DNA of 15,951 bases from Oceanospirillaceae bacterium (GTDB taxonomy: Bacteria > Pseudomonadota > Gammaproteobacteria > Pseudomonadales > Balneatricaceae): NCBI GenBank assembly GCA_003521845.1, contig DPHB01000040.1, positions 7,117-23,067 of the forward strand, written 5' to 3'. Each line of letters starts with the position of its first letter. The first letter of the stretch is position 1. The notes beneath the pieces were generated by a model, which saw only the letters and a program-made list of their open reading frames with translations, made no database searches and was not told the DNA's origin. This document shows positions 12,689 through 15,951 of the stretch, piece after piece. Both the position numbers and the translations under genes were made by a program.

Positions 12689-13552
12689 ATGCAAATACCC
12701 TTTGAAAAATACGGTAATGGTGAATCGACACTGCTCTTCGCCCATGCCAATGGCTTTCCTGCTGGTGCATATCGCAGTTTGTTGCAACAGCTGGCACAAG
12801 TACACACAGTGTATGCGGCACAATTGCGCCCCATGTGGCAAAGCTTGAGCGATTTCCATAAGGAATATAGCGATAGCCAGTTTTGGCAGCGTATGGCAGA
12901 TGATCAAATAACCTTTATTGAACAACATGGCTTGGCACCGGTGACTTATATTGGCCACTCCCTCGGGTCGGTAGTCGGGCTGCTAGCGGCTACAAAACGT
13001 CCTGACTTGTTTAAGCGTCTGATCATGGTAGAACCGGTATTTCTGAAAGCACGTTATACACGCTTGATGCGATATATGCCCATGCACCTTAAGCGGCGTG
13101 TGCCGATTGTGAAAAAGGCTTTAGGGCGCCCTGATCGCTGGCCAGATAGGCAGGCGGCATTTGATTTTCATCGTAGTAAACGGGTGTTTTCGGGGCTTTC
13201 TGATACCGTGCTGTGGGATTACATTAATTCAGGCGTAGGGCCTGTAGATGGCACAGAAACCGGCGAGAGCCCAGGTCAGGTGGGCTTGTTGTTTGATAAG
13301 CACTGGGAGGCTTTGGCCTATAGTACGGTGCCGACTATCTGGAAGATGTTGCGAGAAACTCAGGTGCCTATACACTTGTTACGGGCTGAACATTCCGATA
13401 CCGTAAACGAGGGAGCTTGGCAGCGTTGGCAGACTTTACCTGGACCCAAGCAAGCTATTGAATTTGCAGGTGCTAGGCACTTGTTGCCGCTTGATGAGCC
13501 AGAACTGGTGGCCAATACCGTGCTTGAATTGTTGGCGAATGATGCCATCTAA
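12689..13552 (+). CDS. Alpha/beta-fold hydrolase
   Basis: The 287-residue alpha/beta hydrolase probably acts on an ester or related bond in the cytoplasm. The oxyanion-hole motif HANGFPAG is at 19-26, the nucleophile elbow GHSLGS places Ser91, and Asp237 (RAEHSDTV) and His264 (GARHLLPLDEP) complete a plausible triad. A basic cap region (about 120-165, rich in Arg/Lys) separates the two halves of the core. ATG 12689 is chosen because GAGA lies eight bases upstream. A TTG start at 12665 would add eight residues without support. The yedI gene follows 42 bp downstream on the same strand, so the two are likely co-transcribed. Substrate class (lipase, thioesterase, lactonase) cannot be told from the sequence. 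Confidence 0.9.
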   Translation: MQIPFEKYGNGESTLLFAHANGFPAGAYRSLLQQLAQVHTVYAAQLRPMWQSLSDFHKEYSDSQFWQRMADDQITFIEQHGLAPVTYIGHSLGSVVGLLAATKRPDLFKRLIMVEPVFLKARYTRLMRYMPMHLKRRVPIVKKALGRPDRWPDRQAAFDFHRSKRVFSGLSDTVLWDYINSGVGPVDGTETGESPGQVGLLFDKHWEALAYSTVPTIWKMLRETQVPIHLLRAEHSDTVNEGAWQRWQTLPGPKQAIEFAGARHLLPLDEPELVANTVLELLANDAI

Positions 13553-13594
13553 AATAGACTATAATTGACCAACAAATATAATTGGGAGTTGAAC

Positions 13595-14521
13595 ATGGCT
13601 GGAGCCAGCTTACTTGCCTTAATAGATGACATTGCTACCTTGCTGGACGATATTGCCGTCTTGTCAAAGGTCGCGGCAAAAAAGACAGCAGGTGTACTGG
13701 GCGATGATTTGGCCGTCAATGCTGAACAGGTGAGTGGTGTTAAGGCCGAACGAGAATTGCCCGTAGTTTGGGCCGTGGCCAAGGGCTCCTTTCGTAATAA
13801 ATTTATCTTGGTGCCGGCTGCGCTATTGATGAGCTTGTTCGCGCCCTGGTTGATTACCCCTGTGTTAATGCTAGGTGGTGCTTTTTTATGCTACGAAGGC
13901 TACGAAAAGCTGCATGAATGGTTGTTTCATAAAGCTGAACAACATGACCCCAAGGAGCGTGTTGAACGACTACAAAGTGAAGATTTATTGGCCCTAGAAC
14001 AGGCGAAAATAAAGGGAGCGATTCGTACTGACTTTATTCTCTCGGCAGAAATCGTGGTCATTACTTTAGGCTCGGTGAGTAGCGCACCTTTCTCAACTCA
14101 AGTGATGGTGGTGTCTGGTTTGGCTTTGCTATTCACGGCTGGTGTGTACGGACTTGTGGCCGCTATAGTTAAGATGGATGACGCAGGTATATTCCTTATG
14201 CAGCGCCCTGGGCAAGGCTTGTGGCACCGCTTTACACAAAAACTTGGCAGTGCCTTATTGAATTCTGCAGCACCTTTGATGCGCACCCTAACGGTGGTGG
14301 GTACCATTGCCATGTTTTTGGTGGGTGGCGGCATACTTGTACACGGCATGCCTTTTTTGCATCACCTGATGGATTATGCTGACCATTGGGTGGGTGGCTT
14401 GCCTAGTTTTAATGCACTTGCTGGTGCCTTAATACCAAGCCTGATTAATATGGCTATTGGCCTAGTTGCTGGTGCTATCGTAGCGGTGGGTATGGGTGTG
14501 GTTAGTAAGGTTAGGGGATAG
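13595..14521 (+). CDS. yedI: DUF808 family inner-membrane protein, YedI-like
   Basis: The 308-residue membrane protein is strongly similar in layout and sequence to E. coli YedI: MAGASLLALIDDIATLLDDIAVLSK, AAKKTAGVLGDDLAVNA, and ERELPVVWAVAKGS are near-diagnostic for DUF808. Hydrophobic segments follow at roughly 75-100, 145-165, 170-195, 225-250 and 275-305, with a charged stretch (EQHDPKERVERL) between the first two. The function is unknown. The start at ATG 13595 has GGGAG six bases upstream; a TTG ten codons earlier gives a longer frame but has no ribosome site. It lies 42 bp after the hydrolase gene in the same direction, probably one operon. It ends at a diverged CATTGCGAGG-type repeat. 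Confidence 0.92.
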   Translation: MAGASLLALIDDIATLLDDIAVLSKVAAKKTAGVLGDDLAVNAEQVSGVKAERELPVVWAVAKGSFRNKFILVPAALLMSLFAPWLITPVLMLGGAFLCYEGYEKLHEWLFHKAEQHDPKERVERLQSEDLLALEQAKIKGAIRTDFILSAEIVVITLGSVSSAPFSTQVMVVSGLALLFTAGVYGLVAAIVKMDDAGIFLMQRPGQGLWHRFTQKLGSALLNSAAPLMRTLTVVGTIAMFLVGGGILVHGMPFLHHLMDYADHWVGGLPSFNALAGALIPSLINMAIGLVAGAIVAVGMGVVSKVRG

Positions 14522-14523
14522 TC

Positions 14524-14609
14524 GTCTTTGCGAGGAACCTAGTGACGTGGCAATCTCTTAGTTCCGGCACTTGGCCTGATCGAGGTTGCTGCGGTGCCCT
14601 TGCCATGAC
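14524..14609. repeat. CATTGCGAGG-type palindromic repeat, copy 2 (diverged)
   Basis: GTCTTTGCGAGGA...GCAATCTCTTAG at the left and GAGGTTGCTGCGG...GCCATGAC at the right form degraded inverted arms around a centre with ACTTGGCCTGATC. The order and spacing match copy 1 at 9872-9956 (centre CTTTGCCCGAT). It fills the gap between the convergent yedI and phosphotransferase genes, so any terminator function would depend on it. Confidence 0.7.
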
Positions 14610-14616
14610 AAAGCGT

Positions 14617-15699
14617 TTAGCTATGTAGAGCCAATTGCAGGCTAGCGCGCATTTTCAAAGCGCGTGCTTGTTGTTCTCGGCCTTGCGTGCAAACCACCAT
14701 GGCGGCGGCAAAGTAGGCCTGCAGCAGCGCGTACATGGCGGTGTCCACCGCGCCATATTGTTGCGTATAGAGTTCACGCATACGGCTATGCCAATTGATG
14801 TGCTTAAAGCCTTGCATGGCTTCGTCTTGCCAATCAATGGCCCAGCGGTAGTGATGATTCAAACTGTCTGCTTTAGTACCCTCAAAACCGGCTAATAACA
14901 ATCGCTGCTGGCGCATGGCCGGTAGTTCGCCTGTTGCATATGACTCGTACTTGCCCAGATCAAATAGTGGGTGTCCGGCACCAATACCTGCTACAGAAAT
15001 AGGGTCGATAAGTATCAGCTGACGTGGCCAGTCGACGCCTGTTTCAGCACTTGTATCGGTAGCCGGCAATAACATATTTTCAAGAAATAAATCACCGTGC
15101 AAACGTACCTGTGGACTGCTATCAAAACGCGTCAAAACAGGGCTTGGATAGATGCTTTGTAATTGCTCTTGTAGAGAGCTGACAGGAACATCATTAATCT
15201 TAATTTGACCCAATAAGCAGTGTAATTGCGCATGCTCTTGTAGGCATATATGGGCTTTTTCGAGAGTGCTTTTTATGTTTTCAACAAGCAGTGGAGTGGC
15301 TGTTGAAGGTGTGTGTAGTTGCTGAAACAGACGTTGCCCCAAGTAGCTTTGCATGGCCTCCGCTTGGTCTTGGTTAAACAGCTGTTGGCAGGCGATCTGG
15401 CCGACATCAACATAGCCATCCATATACCCCATATCATAACCCGTAGTGGTATGGTCCCAAGTGTCCAACAAGGGTGGAAAGCAATCACGCAATTGAGTTT
15501 CTAAAGTTGCTAAATAGTTGGCTTCGGCGCGTAAATTATTTTGCCCCCAAGGGCCAGCTGATGCCGCACCTTTACTGATTTTGCGTACGCGCTGGCTACC
15601 GTCATCAATGGCAACAATAGCCGTGCGGTCCCAATAACCATCGCGTAACAGCTGTACTTCTTGGGCGCTGCAAGGTGATGGCAAGTGGCTGGCGGGCAT
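14617..15699 (-). CDS. Aminoglycoside-phosphotransferase-fold kinase (APH family)
   Basis: This 360-residue protein has a protein-kinase-like/APH fold. The catalytic loop LHGDLFLEN (His201, Asp203, Asn208) and the metal-binding IDPISVAGIGAGHPLFDLGKYE (Asp232) give the HGDxxxxN...D pattern of small-molecule kinases of the choline kinase, homoserine kinase and fructosamine kinase group. A basic strand (RVRKISKG, 37-44) may hold the ATP-contacting lysine, and RAEANYLATLE probably contains the paired glutamate. The start, with AGAGA upstream, lies 11 bp after the stop of the ABC exporter gene, so the two form an operon. That pairing suggests a role near envelope-lipid or polysaccharide export (inference). 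The phosphate acceptor is unknown, and nothing specifically indicates antibiotic resistance. Confidence 0.82.
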   Translation of the reverse strand: MPASHLPSPCSAQEVQLLRDGYWDRTAIVAIDDGSQRVRKISKGAASAGPWGQNNLRAEANYLATLETQLRDCFPPLLDTWDHTTTGYDMGYMDGYVDVGQIACQQLFNQDQAEAMQSYLGQRLFQQLHTPSTATPLLVENIKSTLEKAHICLQEHAQLHCLLGQIKINDVPVSSLQEQLQSIYPSPVLTRFDSSPQVRLHGDLFLENMLLPATDTSAETGVDWPRQLILIDPISVAGIGAGHPLFDLGKYESYATGELPAMRQQRLLLAGFEGTKADSLNHHYRWAIDWQDEAMQGFKHINWHSRMRELYTQQYGAVDTAMYALLQAYFAAAMVVCTQGREQQARALKMRASLQLALHS

Positions 15700-15710
15700 A
15701 GGGCTAGTCT

Positions 15711-15951
15711 CTAGTGATCAAATTGCAGTTTGCACAAACGCTGGTATAACTCAGACTGTTCTAACAATTCATCGTGTTTGCCTTGGGCAATGATGCGGCC
15801 TTCTGCCATTAATAGAATGCGGTCCGCGTGCATAACTGTAGCCAAACGATGGGCAATGATCAAGGTGGTACGGCCTTGCATTAATTCTTGCAGGGCTGCC
15901 GTAACCTTGGCCTCACTTTCTGCGTCTAGGGCGCTAGTGGCTTCGTCTAGC
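15711..15951 (-). CDS. ABC exporter ATP-binding domain, 3' end only
   Basis: The last 79 codons of an ABC transporter gene enter at the right edge. The visible part begins at the Walker B/D-loop sequence LDEATSALD, continues ESEAKVTAALQELMQGRTTLIIAHRLATV with the H-loop histidine, and ends ADRILLMAEGRIIAQGKHDELL...LCKLQFDH. This pattern is typical of MsbA-like half or fused permease-ATPase exporters. The membrane domain, Walker A and signature motifs lie outside the window, so the substrate and exact subfamily cannot be assigned. The stop codon is at 15711-15713, and the APH-fold kinase gene begins 11 bp later. Confidence 0.9.
   Translation of the reverse strand, partial: LDEATSALDAESEAKVTAALQELMQGRTTLIIAHRLATVMHADRILLMAEGRIIAQGKHDELLEQSELYQRLCKLQFDH

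Noticed and set aside
12427..12834. 135-codon frame on the - strand
   Set aside because: It overlaps the hydrolase start and the structured region, has low-complexity Cys/Arg-rich composition, no ribosome site and no recognisable family.
1..15951. CRISPR array, prophage, tRNA or rRNA genes
   Set aside because: No regularly spaced direct repeats, phage genes, tRNA-like cloverleaf with CCA end, or rRNA sequence were seen.

Overview
This 15.95-kb window reads as chromosomal DNA of a gammaproteobacterium, probably aquatic or marine. This is an inference: the aminotransferase, YedI, YfcG-type GST and NCS2 permease look like enterobacterial or pseudomonad relatives. G+C is roughly half by eye, and Shine-Dalgarno sequences are AGGAG or GAGA type. 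No phage, plasmid, CRISPR, tRNA or rRNA gene was seen. Layout, left to right: dapA (-) with a long 5' leader that ends in a terminator-like hairpin; an NCS2 xanthine-type permease (+) behind a perfect 16-bp palindrome; a GcvA-like LysR regulator (-) divergent from a non-pyrrolysine MttB-family methyltransferase (+); ogt (+); an EamA exporter and a YfcG-type GST in a two-gene operon (-); a sarcosine-oxidase-like FAD oxidoreductase (-) divergent from a GlxA/GbdR-type regulator (+); an aspartate/aromatic aminotransferase (+); an alpha/beta hydrolase followed by yedI (+); and an aminoglycoside-phosphotransferase-fold kinase (-) 11 bp downstream of the 3' end of an ABC exporter gene that runs off the window.

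Metabolic reading (inference): the two regulator/enzyme pairs in the middle, LysR-mttB and GlxA/oxidoreductase, both suit uptake and demethylation of methylated amines such as betaines or N-methylated amino acids. No corrinoid protein, corrinoid activase or second methyltransferase lies in the window, so the MttB homologue is locally an orphan.

Most unusual content: the gaps between genes carry a family of about 140-bp structured elements, at 2771-2909 (A, +), 5631-5773 (B, +) and 6390-6537 (C, -). Each has long complementary outer arms whose sequence differs from copy to copy, an inner GGYGGCCA-TCC-TGGCTGCC-type hairpin, a second hairpin whose 5-bp upper stem is replaced on both sides between copies while the 7-nt loop (WAAANGC) and a C/T internal mismatch are kept, and a shared CGGCGCT box. 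This is compensatory covariation visible inside one window. I do not recognise the family. A fourth long-stem locus at 12372-12561 (D) closes with 26-nt arms in which four of the five differences are G.U wobbles on the + strand only, so it looks like a + strand RNA.

Other repeats are a 53-bp palindrome carrying the CTCTGACCCCAATTTT motif (the motif recurs at the window's left edge), two copies of the CATTGCGAGG-type repeat, and a 78-bp tandem duplication covering the 3' end of the GST gene.
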